Assembly (NCBI RefSeq): GCF_027627575.1
Contig: NZ_CP114065.1
Coordinates: 992,001 to 1,056,000, forward strand
DNA length: 64,000 nucleotides
From: Kribbella sp. CA-293567
Lineage (GTDB): Bacteria; Actinomycetota; Actinomycetes; Propionibacteriales; Kribbellaceae
Direction: 5' to 3'
Made by a program: the position numbers and the translations under genes. The notes beneath the pieces are model-generated. The model was not told the origin of the DNA. It saw nothing but the letters and a program-made list of their open reading frames with translations, and did not search any database. Below, one piece after another: positions 19,881-27,850 of the stretch. Each line of letters starts with the position of its first letter. Positions within the stretch are counted from its first letter, which is position 1.

Positions 19881-20834
19881 ATGAGCAGTGAATCCCCAAC
19901 CCCGTTCCGCACCGTTCTGCGTGGCTATGAGCCTGCCCAGGTGGACCAGCACGTTCGTGAGCTGACCACCTCGCTGACCGCACTGCAGCAGCAGTCGGAG
20001 CAGCTGCAGCGCCACGTCCAGGAGCTGCAGTCCCGGACGGACGCGGCCGAGTCGGCCGTCATCACCGCCCAGGAGGACAACAAGGACCGCACGCCGACCT
20101 TCACCGAGTTCGGTGAGCGGGTGGCGAAGATCCTGTCGCTGGCCGACGACGAGGCCCGTGACCTGGTCACCCGGGCCCGGACCGACGCCGACGCGATCGT
20201 CGCCGACGCCGACGTGCACGCCAAGAAGGTCCGCAAGGAGGCCGAGCAGTACTCCCTGGACTGGAAGAGCGAGGTCGACGCCGAGGCTGCCCGCATCCTC
20301 GAAGAGGCCCGGACGCAGGCCGACGACATGCGCGACGAGGCCGAGCGCGACGCCACCGCGCGCCGCAGCGAGGCCCAGGCGCTGTACGAGCAGGAGCGCG
20401 CCAAGTCCGCCCAGGCGGCAGCTGCCTTCGAGACCACGCTGGCCGAGCGCCGGGGCAAGGTCGAGCAGGAGTTCGCGGCTCGCACCGCACTGGCCGAGCA
20501 GCAGCTGGCGGCGGTCACCGACCGTGCGGCCCAGGTGCAGCGCGAGGCCGACCGGTCCCGCTCCGAGGCGGAGCGCCTGGCCCAGCAGCAGCTGGCCGAC
20601 GCCAACCGTCAGGCGCAGGAGATCGTCGCGGCCGCGAAGGACAAGTCCGAGCGGATCCGGGCCGAGTCCGAGCGTGAGCTCGCCGCCGCGACCCAGCGTC
20701 GCGACAGCATCAACGCGCAGCTGACCAACGTCCGGCAGATGCTGGCCACGTTGTCCGGCAGCCCGGCGATGCCGCTGGATCTGCTCACCGACGACGCCGA
20801 CGAGGCGACCGCGAACAGCAGCAAGAAGAACTGA
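19881..20834 (+). CDS. FilP-like intermediate-filament-type coiled-coil protein
   Basis: A 317-aa protein beginning with PFRTVLRGYEPAQVDQHVREL (residues 7-27), the DivIVA-type N-terminal motif with RGY and VD. Heptad-rich coiled coil follows to about 285, then an acidic, Ser/Lys tail. Size, head motif and position after a Scy-like gene match FilP of Streptomyces, a cytoskeletal protein that forms filaments near growing tips and supports DivIVA. The 72-bp gap and shared direction suggest co-expression with the upstream gene. The function is inferred from that comparison. Confidence 0.75.
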   Translation: MSSESPTPFRTVLRGYEPAQVDQHVRELTTSLTALQQQSEQLQRHVQELQSRTDAAESAVITAQEDNKDRTPTFTEFGERVAKILSLADDEARDLVTRARTDADAIVADADVHAKKVRKEAEQYSLDWKSEVDAEAARILEEARTQADDMRDEAERDATARRSEAQALYEQERAKSAQAAAAFETTLAERRGKVEQEFAARTALAEQQLAAVTDRAAQVQREADRSRSEAERLAQQQLADANRQAQEIVAAAKDKSERIRAESERELAAATQRRDSINAQLTNVRQMLATLSGSPAMPLDLLTDDADEATANSSKKN

Positions 20835-20848
20835 TCACCACCCGCTGA

Positions 20849-20872
20849 GGCCGGCCCGACTCCGGGCCGGCC
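20849..20872 (+). terminator. hairpin terminator after the FilP-like gene
   Basis: GGCCGGCCCG (20849-20858) and CGGGCCGGCC (20863-20872) form a 10-bp stem with a 4-nt loop, 14 bp after the stop codon. Confidence 0.7.
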
Positions 20873-20916
20873 ATCGGCACCACCTGGTTCGGCTGAAGCC
20901 GTCCGGGTTCCACCCG

Positions 20917-20947
20917 ACGTCCGAAGCAGCTCCGGCTCTTCGGACGT
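20917..20947. terminator. second, probably bidirectional terminator (filP-like / mutY)
   Basis: ACGTCCGAAG (20917-20926) and CTTCGGACGT (20938-20947) form a perfect 10-bp stem followed by TTTCGTG on the plus strand. It lies 20 bp beyond the mutY stop on the minus strand, so it can serve both convergent transcripts. Confidence 0.65.
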
Positions 20948-20967
20948 TTCGTGTTCCCGGGAGGTCG

Positions 20968-21885
20968 TCAGGCCGGGAGGCGGTAGCTGTTGTCGGCCAC
21001 CGGGTCCACCAGGCCGTCGGCGACCAGTCCGTCCAGTGCTCGTTCGCGTTGGATCGGCTCGGGCCAGCAGGCGTCGAGTTCACTTTTGGCGACCGGGCCG
21101 GGTGCCGCACGCAGTACGGCGAGGAGGCGGCCCCGCACCTGGCGGTCTGTGCCTTCGTAGGTCTGGCCCTTGCGCGGCGGTCCGTCGTACGGCGGACTGC
21201 CGGCCAGCACCCAGGCGCAGTTGCTGCTGATCGGGCACTCGGAGCAGCGCGGGCTGCGGGCCGTACAGACGAGTGCACCCAACTCCATCGTCGCCACCGC
21301 CCAGCGCGCGGCAGTGGGCTCGTCGTCGGGGAGCGCGGAGACAGCAAGCCGCAGGTCAGCAGCAGTCGGCGAGATAGTCGGCTGTGCCGCCCCGGTGAGC
21401 GCCCGGGCGAAGACTCGCCGCACGTTGGTGTCCACCACCGCGTGCCGCTGCCCGTAGGCGAACGACGCGATCGCAGCCGCCGTATACGTCCCCACACCCG
21501 GCAGAGCCAGTAGTGCCGCATGGTCATCCGGTACTACGCCGCCGTGCTCCTCCACGATCGCCTTGGCCGCCGCGTGGAGCCGCAGCGCGCGCCGTGGGTA
21601 CCCCAGCCGGTCCCAGGCCCGCACAGCCTCACCTGGCGCCTCTGCGGCCAGGTCGCCCGGCTTCGGCCACCGCCGCATCCACACCTCGTACGCCGGTAGC
21701 ACTCGCGCGACCGGTGTCTGCTGCAGCATGAACTCGCTGACCATCACCGCCCAGGCGCCGGCATCCGGCTCCCGCCACGGCAGCGTGCGCGCGTTGGCGG
21801 CGTACCAGTCGAGGATGGGCCCGTGCAGGGCTGCTGCTGAGCCTGCTGCGGCGGCTGATGTGCGGGGGAGCGGCGAGTCTGACAT
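20968..21885 (-). CDS. mutY: A/G-specific adenine glycosylase
   Basis: MutY removes adenine mispaired with 8-oxoguanine. The 305-aa protein contains the catalytic Glu in SEFMLQQTPVARV, the helix-hairpin-helix LPGVGTYTAAAIASFAYG, the catalytic Asp in VDTNVRRV and the [4Fe-4S] ligands Cys-x6-Cys-x2-Cys-x5-Cys (CTARSPRCSECPISSNC). It lacks the long C-terminal NUDIX-like domain of E. coli MutY and instead ends in a short winged-helix-like tail (RQVRGRLLAVLRAAPGPV), as in other actinobacterial versions I recall. Start at ATG 21885. Confidence 0.93.
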   Translation of the reverse strand: MSDSPLPRTSAAAAGSAAALHGPILDWYAANARTLPWREPDAGAWAVMVSEFMLQQTPVARVLPAYEVWMRRWPKPGDLAAEAPGEAVRAWDRLGYPRRALRLHAAAKAIVEEHGGVVPDDHAALLALPGVGTYTAAAIASFAYGQRHAVVDTNVRRVFARALTGAAQPTISPTAADLRLAVSALPDDEPTAARWAVATMELGALVCTARSPRCSECPISSNCAWVLAGSPPYDGPPRKGQTYEGTDRQVRGRLLAVLRAAPGPVAKSELDACWPEPIQRERALDGLVADGLVDPVADNSYRLPA

Positions 21886-21917
21886 GTCGAGCACAATCCT
21901 GACACTAAGGTGCGAGC

Positions 21918-22592
21918 ATGAGCAGCCTGCTCCGACCGGTCGGGCATCTGCCTCCCAGTGTGTACTGGGTCCGGCGGGCACTCGTCGTCGTCGTGGTGCT
22001 GGCGCTGGTGATCATCCTGGTACGGGTGATCGGTGGCGGCGGCGATCCGAAGAACTCCGCGGCCACGGACCCTGGACAGAATCCCGCCGGCGGACCGACG
22101 GTGGCGCCGACTTCGACGCCGACCCCCGGCCGGACCGCCGGATCCGGCAGGACCACGAAGACTTCGGAGCCGACGAAGACGCCGGAGAGCCCGGCGACCC
22201 CCAAGGACGTGAAGTGTTCGGGTGACGACGTCAGCATCGACGTCGTACCGGTCAGCCGGACCCTCGCCTCGGGCAACTCGCTGAACCTGGTGATCCAGTT
22301 GAGCGCCGTCCGCGACGAGTGCAAGGCGGCGGTCGACCCGACCGAGCTGTCGCTGACGATCACCTCGGGCGTGGACCAGATCTGGTCCACCGAGGACTGT
22401 GAGAAGTCGATCCCGCGGGCCACCCTGGTCCTTGCCAAGGGCAAGCAGTCCACGGCGACCGTGGCCTGGAACGGCCGCCGTTCGCGTCCGGGCTGCCTGC
22501 CGGGACAGCTGCAGGCCAAGCCCGGAACCTATGTGGTCAAGGCGGTCTACGACGGACGCGCCTCGACCGCGCAGGCCTTCACGATCGTCTAG
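21918..22592 (+). CDS. membrane-anchored protein of unknown function
   Basis: A 224-aa protein with one N-terminal transmembrane helix (ALVVVVVLALVIILVRVI, residues 21-38), a Pro/Thr/Ser-rich linker (about 45-95) and an extracytoplasmic domain from residue 98. That domain has four cysteines (KCSGDD, DECKAAV, EDCEKS, PGCLPG) that could form two disulfides. I recall similar proteins between mutY and disA in other actinobacteria, but no function. It is divergent from mutY with only 32 bp between starts, so the promoters overlap. Confidence 0.75.
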   Translation: MSSLLRPVGHLPPSVYWVRRALVVVVVLALVIILVRVIGGGGDPKNSAATDPGQNPAGGPTVAPTSTPTPGRTAGSGRTTKTSEPTKTPESPATPKDVKCSGDDVSIDVVPVSRTLASGNSLNLVIQLSAVRDECKAAVDPTELSLTITSGVDQIWSTEDCEKSIPRATLVLAKGKQSTATVAWNGRRSRPGCLPGQLQAKPGTYVVKAVYDGRASTAQAFTIV

Positions 22593-22615
22593 CTCTTCGG
22601 AGTACGGGGTGGTGC

Positions 22616-23716
22616 TCAGACGTAGCGTTCGAGGATGCTCGACTCGGCCAGCCGGGACAGGCCCTCGCGAACGGTCCGGGCGCGGTTCTCGCCGACGCCG
22701 TCGACCGTCTGCAGGTCGTCGATACTTGCTGCCAGCAACTTCTGCAGGTGGCCGAAGTGCTCGATCAGCCGGTCGATCACCGCACCGGGCAGGCGCGGCA
22801 CCTTGGCCAGCAGGCGGTAGCCGCGCGGGGTGACCGCGGCGTCCAGCTGCTCGGCGCCACCGAGCTGCAGGGCTCTCGCGACCTGGCCGATGTCGAGCAG
22901 GTCGGTCGGGCTGACGGCGTCGAGCTCCAGCAGGACGTCGTCGGCGGTCTTCGGACGGCGGCCCGCGGCGGGCGGCAGGTAGTCCCGGACGACGAGCTCG
23001 CGCTCGCCGGCGACACCCGCGACCAGTTCGTTGAGCTGCAGGGTGAGCAGCCGGCCGTCGGTGCCGAGCTCGACGACGTACCCGTCGATCTCGGTCGCGA
23101 TCCGGCGGACCATCTCCAGCCGCTGGGCCACGGCGGCGACGTCGCGGACCGTCACCAGGTCCTCGATCTCCAGCGCGGACAGCGTGCCGGAGACCTCGTC
23201 GAGGCGCAGCTTGTAGCGCTCCAGGGTGGCCAGCGCCTGGTTCGCGCGGGACAGGATGGCGCCGGAGTCCTCCAGCACGTAGCGCTGGTCGTCGACGTAC
23301 AGCGCGATGATGTGCATCGACTGGGAGACCGAGATGACCGGGAAGCCGGTCTGCCGGGCGACCCGGTCGGCGGTGCGGTGCCGGGTGCCGGTCTCCTCGG
23401 TGTGGATCGACGGGTCGGGCATCAGGTGCACGGCGGCGCGCAGCATCCGGCTCATGTCGCGGTCGAGGATGATCGCGCCGTCCATCTTGCTGAGCTCGCG
23501 CAGACCGGTGGCGGTGAACTCCACCTCGATCTCGAACCCACCGGTCGAGATGGAGTCGACCACCTTGTCCTGTCCGAGGACCAGCAGGGCGCCGGTACGG
23601 CCCCGCAGGATTCGTTCCAGGCCTTCACGCAGTTCGGTACCAGGCGCCACCGCGGCGAGAGTCGCACGCATCCGGGCGTTGGTGCTGTTCTTGTCGGAAT
23701 TGGGGGCCACGGTCAC
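22616..23716 (-). CDS. disA: DNA integrity scanning diadenylate cyclase
   Basis: DisA makes c-di-AMP from two ATP and slows synthesis when it meets branched DNA. The 366-aa protein has the DAC domain (about 25-165) with the catalytic DGA at residues 79-81 and [16 protein letters not shown] at 109-124. A helical linker and a C-terminal helix-hairpin-helix DNA-binding domain ([27 protein letters not shown]) follow. GTG 23716 gives the usual N-terminus. It precedes radA in this neighbourhood, as in many bacteria where the two are linked functionally. A 14-bp palindrome lies about 80 bp upstream of the start. Confidence 0.95.
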   Translation of the reverse strand: MTVAPNSDKNSTNARMRATLAAVAPGTELREGLERILRGRTGALLVLGQDKVVDSISTGGFEIEVEFTATGLRELSKMDGAIILDRDMSRMLRAAVHLMPDPSIHTEETGTRHRTADRVARQTGFPVISVSQSMHIIALYVDDQRYVLEDSGAILSRANQALATLERYKLRLDEVSGTLSALEIEDLVTVRDVAAVAQRLEMVRRIATEIDGYVVELGTDGRLLTLQLNELVAGVAGERELVVRDYLPPAAGRRPKTADDVLLELDAVSPTDLLDIGQVARALQLGGAEQLDAAVTPRGYRLLAKVPRLPGAVIDRLIEHFGHLQKLLAASIDDLQTVDGVGENRARTVREGLSRLAESSILERYV

Positions 23717-23793
23717 TGAGTCTATGCGGCGAACAGGCGTGCTGTGACCGGCGCACCGGCAATCGGGGCCCGGCGGACTACGGCGATCGGGTC

Positions 23794-23807
23794 GCGTTTG
23801 CAAACGC
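23794..23807. promoter_or_regulatory. LacI-like 14-bp palindrome upstream of disA
   Basis: GCGTTTGCAAACGC is a perfect palindrome about 78 bp upstream of the disA start, in the only non-coding space (23717-23854) that can hold its promoter. The TTTGCAAA core with GC-rich flanks resembles LacI/CcpA-family operators. Function is inferred. Confidence 0.5.
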
Positions 23808-23854
23808 ACGTGCATCGCATCGTGCAGGGGGTCCGTGCAGCCGCGAACTGAGCG

Positions 23855-24322
23855 TCAGCGGGCCGCTCGACGGGCCAGGAAGGCGATTCCGCCGAGGGCC
23901 AGCCAGAGCACGATCACCACGCCGATCACCGGAGACCAAGTGTCGTCGTACCGCGTGTCGCCGGTGGTGTGGTCGTCGATCGCGAGTGGCAACGTGGCCA
24001 GAACGATCACCAACCCGGTTCCGGCGGCGACCAGCGTGGTCCAGTGCTGCGGTGGCCGAACAGCGGCCAGCACGAGCGCGGCGACGTACAGGATCAGGAC
24101 CGGCCATTGGCTCAGATAGAGGTCGAGTCCGGTCCGGTCCAGCTGGTCCTGCGTGACCCCGGCCGGGCCCGACCTGATGATCCTGCGGTCCAGCCAGCCG
24201 GTGGCGAGCAGTACGAACAGCCCGACCACCGTCGAGTACGCCGCGCTGCGGTACGCCGCCAGCCGCACCGCGCCGCCCGGCGAGTGCAACTGGTACCGCG
24301 TCTCCAACTCGAACTGACTCAT
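23855..24322 (-). CDS. small integral membrane protein
   Basis: A 155-aa protein with four predicted transmembrane segments, around AAYSTVVGLFVLLATGWL, WPVLILYVAALVLAAV, WTTLVAAGTGLVIVLATLPL and WSPVIGVVIVLWLALGGIAFL. It starts MSQFELETRYQLHSPGG and ends in arginines. I recognise no family. It lies between fabH-like and disA genes on the same strand. The 59-bp gap from the fabH-like gene allows but does not prove an operon. Confidence 0.65.
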   Translation of the reverse strand: MSQFELETRYQLHSPGGAVRLAAYRSAAYSTVVGLFVLLATGWLDRRIIRSGPAGVTQDQLDRTGLDLYLSQWPVLILYVAALVLAAVRPPQHWTTLVAAGTGLVIVLATLPLAIDDHTTGDTRYDDTWSPVIGVVIVLWLALGGIAFLARRAAR

Positions 24323-24381
24323 GGGGTCAAGGCTGGCAGCTCCAGGGTCCAACGCTCTGAAGCAGCTGGGCCCACGGCGTA

Positions 24382-25320
24382 CTACGGGCAGCGGATGATC
24401 TGGCCGGCATAGGACAGCCCACCGCCGAAACCGAAGAGCAGGACCGGCGCGCCGGCCGGGATCTCGCGCCGCTCGACCAGCTTGGACAAGGCGATCGGGA
24501 TGCTGGCGGCCGAGGTGTTGCCCGACTCGACCACGTCGCGGGCGATCACCGCGTTGACCGCGCCGAGGCGCTTGGCCAGCGGCTCGATGATCCGCAGGTT
24601 GGCCTGATGCAGGACCACGCCGCCGAGCTCCTCCGGCGTCACGCCACCCTTCTCGCAGACCTGCCGGGCGATCACCGGCAACTGGGTGGTGGTCCAGCGG
24701 AAGACGCTCTGCCCCTCCTGGGCGAACTTGCCGTCGCGGCCCTCGATCCGGACCGCGTCGGACATCTCCGGCACCGAACCCCACACGACCGGCCCGATCT
24801 CGGGCTCGTCGGTGGCGACCAGGACGGCCGCGCCGGCGCCGTCGCCGATCAGCACGCAGGTGGTGCGGTCGGTCCAGTCGGTGAAGTCGCTCAGCTTCTC
24901 GACGCCGATCACCAGCGCCTTGGTCGCGGCGCCCGCGCGGATCGCGTGGTCGGCCGTCGCGAGCGCGTGGCTGAAACCGGAGCAGGCGGTGTTCACGTCG
25001 AGCGTGGCCGGGCTGCCGAGGCCGAGCCGGGCGGCCACCCGGGCGGCGATGTTCGGCGACCGGTCGATCGCCGTACAGGTCGCGACCACGACCAGGTCGA
25101 TCTCGGCGATGTCGAGACCCGAGTTCGCGATCGCCTTCTCGGCGGCCCGCCACGCCATCTCGTCGACCTGCTCGTCCGGCGCCGCGATCCGGCGCTCCCT
25201 GATTCCGACCCGGCTCTGGATCCACTCGTCGTTGGTCTCCACCATGGTGGACAGCTCGGCGTTGGTGAGCACCCGCTCGGGCTGGTAGTGGCCGAGGGCG
25301 ACAACTCTGGAACCGGTCAT
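24382..25320 (-). CDS. 3-oxoacyl-ACP synthase III (FabH-type)
   Basis: A 312-aa thiolase-fold condensing enzyme with the Cys-His-Asn triad: Cys in NTACSGFSHAL (near residue 112), His in VVLHQANLRII and Asn in ESGNTSAASIP. It has the FabH-type opening SRVVALGHYQPERVLTNAEL and C-terminal LLFGFGGGLSYAGQIIRC. It starts fatty-acid chains from acyl-CoA and malonyl-ACP. No acpP, fabF or fabD is adjacent, so it may be a stand-alone starter-unit enzyme or a homologue with a special acyl preference. Confidence 0.88.
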   Translation of the reverse strand: MTGSRVVALGHYQPERVLTNAELSTMVETNDEWIQSRVGIRERRIAAPDEQVDEMAWRAAEKAIANSGLDIAEIDLVVVATCTAIDRSPNIAARVAARLGLGSPATLDVNTACSGFSHALATADHAIRAGAATKALVIGVEKLSDFTDWTDRTTCVLIGDGAGAAVLVATDEPEIGPVVWGSVPEMSDAVRIEGRDGKFAQEGQSVFRWTTTQLPVIARQVCEKGGVTPEELGGVVLHQANLRIIEPLAKRLGAVNAVIARDVVESGNTSAASIPIALSKLVERREIPAGAPVLLFGFGGGLSYAGQIIRCP

Positions 25321-25443
25321 CTCGCGTGCTCCTGCAGTCGGGAAGCGGCCTGGGGTCGAAGGCCGCGGTAATGGGGGCGGATCCAGAGTACGTTCCGGCG
25401 TACCGGCCGGTAGACACCCGTCTCACCCCCTGTACTGCGTACT

Positions 25444-25475
25444 GTCGCGGCTGTGGTCCGGAACACAGCCGCGAC
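25444..25475. repeat. 12-bp perfect inverted repeat in the fabH/DHFR divergent region
   Basis: GTCGCGGCTGTG (25444-25455) and CACAGCCGCGAC (25464-25475) with an 8-nt loop lie in the 240-bp gap between divergent starts (25320 and 25561). The position suits an operator or a leader hairpin more than a terminator. The rest of the gap shows no gene. Confidence 0.5.
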
Positions 25476-25560
25476 CGCTCGCGAGGCGATGTCAAAGTCG
25501 TCCAGCCGGCTCCGACCAGTGGCTGACAAGCAGCCGGAACCCAGCCACCCAGGAGCTCTC

Positions 25561-26115
25561 ATGCGCAAGATCATCCACTTCGTCCACACCTCGCTCGACG
25601 GCTTCATCGAGGGCCCGGACGGGGCGTTCGACTGGCCGGTGATGAGCCCGGAACTGTCGGCGTACGGGAGTCAGTTGAACGAGGGCACCGACACGTTCCT
25701 CTACGGCCGCGTGGTCTGGGAGATGATGTCGGGCTTCTGGCCGCAGGCGGAGTCGATGTCGGACCACCCGCACGACCTCGCGTTCGCGCCGATCTGGCGG
25801 GAGACCGCGAAGCTCGTCGTCTCGACCACGCTGGAGAAGGCCGGCTGGAACACCACGGTCATCGACTCGGCCGAGGCGCTCGCAGACCTCAAGCAGCAGC
25901 CCGGCGGCAATCTGCTGCTGACCGGTGGGGCCGCGCTCGCGACGTCGGTGGAGCAACTGGGGCTGCTGGACGAGCGCCACATCGTCGTTCACCCGGTCGT
26001 CCTGGGCGGTGGCAAACGCCTCTTCCCCGAGGGACTGCCCCGCCGTACCGCGACGCTGGTCGAGTCCCGCCCGCTGGACGACCGAGTGGTCCTGCTCCGC
26101 CACGCCCTGGTCTGA
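25561..26115 (+). CDS. dihydrofolate reductase family protein (RibD C-terminal-like)
   Basis: A 184-aa single-domain protein with the YwjB/YyaP-type pattern: RKIIHFVHTSLDGFIEGPDG at the N-terminus, DTFLYGRVVWEMM, KLVVSTTLEKAGW, LLLTGGAALATSVEQLGLLDE and HPVVLGGGKRLFPE. These are the NADPH-binding and pyrimidine/folate-side elements of the RibD_C fold. Such stand-alone reductases are abundant in actinobacteria and their substrates are mostly unknown. The stop is 2 nt from the convergent radA stop. Confidence 0.82.
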   Translation: MRKIIHFVHTSLDGFIEGPDGAFDWPVMSPELSAYGSQLNEGTDTFLYGRVVWEMMSGFWPQAESMSDHPHDLAFAPIWRETAKLVVSTTLEKAGWNTTVIDSAEALADLKQQPGGNLLLTGGAALATSVEQLGLLDERHIVVHPVVLGGGKRLFPEGLPRRTATLVESRPLDDRVVLLRHALV

Positions 26116-26117
26116 GG

Positions 26118-27527
26118 TCAGGCCAGGCCGGCGGCACTCAGAGCGGCGCGGATGTCGCCGGCGGCGAAGGTGCGCAGACCGTACTTGGCCTGCATGTCCA
26201 TCGGCTTGGAGTCCTTCGAGCGGTTCGGGACGTCGGCGGGAATGATCGCCTTGGTGAAGCCCAGCCGGGCTGCCTCGGCGAGGCGCTTCTCCAGGCCGCC
26301 GACGCGGCGGACCTCGCCGGCCAGGCCGACCTCGCCGATCGCGATCAGGCCAGGGTGGATCGGCTTGTCCATCACCGACGAGGCGACCGAGATGGCGACC
26401 GCGAGGTCGGCGACCGGTTCGGTGATCTTCACGCCGCCGACGGTCGCGACGTAGACCTCCTGGTCGGTCAGCTTCAGCCCCGCGCGGTTGCCGAGCACGG
26501 CGAGCACCATCGCGACCCGCTGCGACTCCAGCCCGGACGTCGTACGCCGCGGCTGGGGCGCGGCCGACGGGCCGACCAGAGCCTGTACTTCGGCCAGCAG
26601 CGGCCGCCGTCCCTCCATCATCACCGTCACGCAGGTGCCCGCGACCGGCTCGGCGTGCTCCGAGACGAACAGGCCGGACGGGTCGCTCACCTCGATGATG
26701 CCGGTGTCGACCATGTCGAAGCAGCCGACCTCGTCGGAGGGGCCGAACCGGTTCTTGGTCGCGCGCACCATCCGGAAGCCGGAGTGCCGGTCGCCGTCGA
26801 AGGCGAGCACCACGTCGACCAGGTGCTCGAGCATCCGCGGGCCGGCGATCGCGCCGTCCTTGGTCACGTGGCCGACCAGCACGACCGCGATGTTGCGCTC
26901 CTTGGCCAGCCGGACCAGCGCACCGGTCACCTCGCGGACCTGGGTGACGCCGCCGGGAGCGCCGTCCACCTCGGGGTGCGCCATCGTCTGCACCGAGTCG
27001 ATCACCAGGAAGGTCGGATCGACCGCGTCCACCTGACCCACGACGGCACCGAGATCGGTCTCGGCGGCGAGGAACAGCTCGTCGACCAACGCGTCCGTGC
27101 GCCCCGCACGCAGCCGGACCTGAGCAGCCGACTCCTCTCCCGAGACATACAGCGTGCGATGCCCGCGCCGAGCCGATTGCGCCGCGACCTCCAGCAGCAA
27201 CGTCGACTTGCCGACGCCCGGCTCACCTGCCAGCAGGATCACCGCGCCGGGCACGACGCCACCGCCGAGCACCCGGTCGAGCTCGCCGATGCCGGTCGGC
27301 CGGGACTCCGCCTCCACCGCGGACACCTTGGCGATCGGCATCGCCGGCGAGGACACCGGACCCGCGGTGATCCGGGCAGCCTTCGGCGCCCCGACCTCCG
27401 CCACCGTGCCCCACGCCTGGCACTCACCACACCGCCCGATCCACCGCGGCGTCGTCCACCCGCACTCGCTGCACGCGAACGGTGACTTCCCCGCCTTGGA
27501 CCTGGTCGACCCCGTTGCCTTCACCAT
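26118..27527 (-). CDS. radA: DNA repair protein RadA
   Basis: RadA is a hexameric helicase-like partner of RecA in branch migration. The 469-aa protein has the N-terminal C4 zinc finger (CSECGWTTPRWIGRCGEC, about 19-36), the Walker A GEPGVGKSTLLLEV, Walker B FLVIDSVQTM and the RadA-specific KNRFGPSDE. A C-terminal Lon-protease-like domain (about 330-469; GEVGLAGEVRRVGGLEKRLAEA) completes it. It belongs to the same repair neighbourhood as disA. Confidence 0.95.
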   Translation of the reverse strand: MVKATGSTRSKAGKSPFACSECGWTTPRWIGRCGECQAWGTVAEVGAPKAARITAGPVSSPAMPIAKVSAVEAESRPTGIGELDRVLGGGVVPGAVILLAGEPGVGKSTLLLEVAAQSARRGHRTLYVSGEESAAQVRLRAGRTDALVDELFLAAETDLGAVVGQVDAVDPTFLVIDSVQTMAHPEVDGAPGGVTQVREVTGALVRLAKERNIAVVLVGHVTKDGAIAGPRMLEHLVDVVLAFDGDRHSGFRMVRATKNRFGPSDEVGCFDMVDTGIIEVSDPSGLFVSEHAEPVAGTCVTVMMEGRRPLLAEVQALVGPSAAPQPRRTTSGLESQRVAMVLAVLGNRAGLKLTDQEVYVATVGGVKITEPVADLAVAISVASSVMDKPIHPGLIAIGEVGLAGEVRRVGGLEKRLAEAARLGFTKAIIPADVPNRSKDSKPMDMQAKYGLRTFAAGDIRAALSAAGLA

Positions 27528-27569
27528 GCCGCCAACCTAATTCACCCCGCCGACAATCCTGATTTCCTC

Positions 27570-27850
27570 GTCCACAGGTGAGGAGAAGTCGGGGGTTCGG
27601 GGAGGTGGTGCTGTCTTGCGGATGGTCGGCGAGATGGTGGACGGCGGTGCGGTCGGTGGAGGAGGCCGGGCGGTGGAGGAAGTGGGTCAGCAGGTGGTGG
27701 GTGAGGTGGGTCAGCGGGCGGTGGGGGAGGTTGCTGGTGGTGGGGAGGTGGGTGAGGTGGGTGAGGTGGGTCAGCGGGCGGTGGAGGAGCTGTTAGCGGT
27801 GGAGGAGGCGGGTCAGGAGGCGGTGGAGCCAGTTCTTGGGGGTTCGGTGC
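27570..27850. repeat. purine-rich imperfect tandem repeat tract overlapping the 3' end of the TPR gene
   Basis: The plus strand is strongly G/A-skewed with GGTGGGTGAGGTGGG-type units. One 24-bp segment at 27701-27724 (starting GTGAGGTGGGTCAGCGGGCG) recurs at 27761-27784, a 60-bp period. On the minus strand the tract encodes LLHR/LLTR-like repeats that end the TPR protein, and similar codons continue past its stop (27793). Runs of GG/GGG could form G-quadruplexes. The 265 bp between radA and the TPR gene hold nothing else recognisable. Confidence 0.7.
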
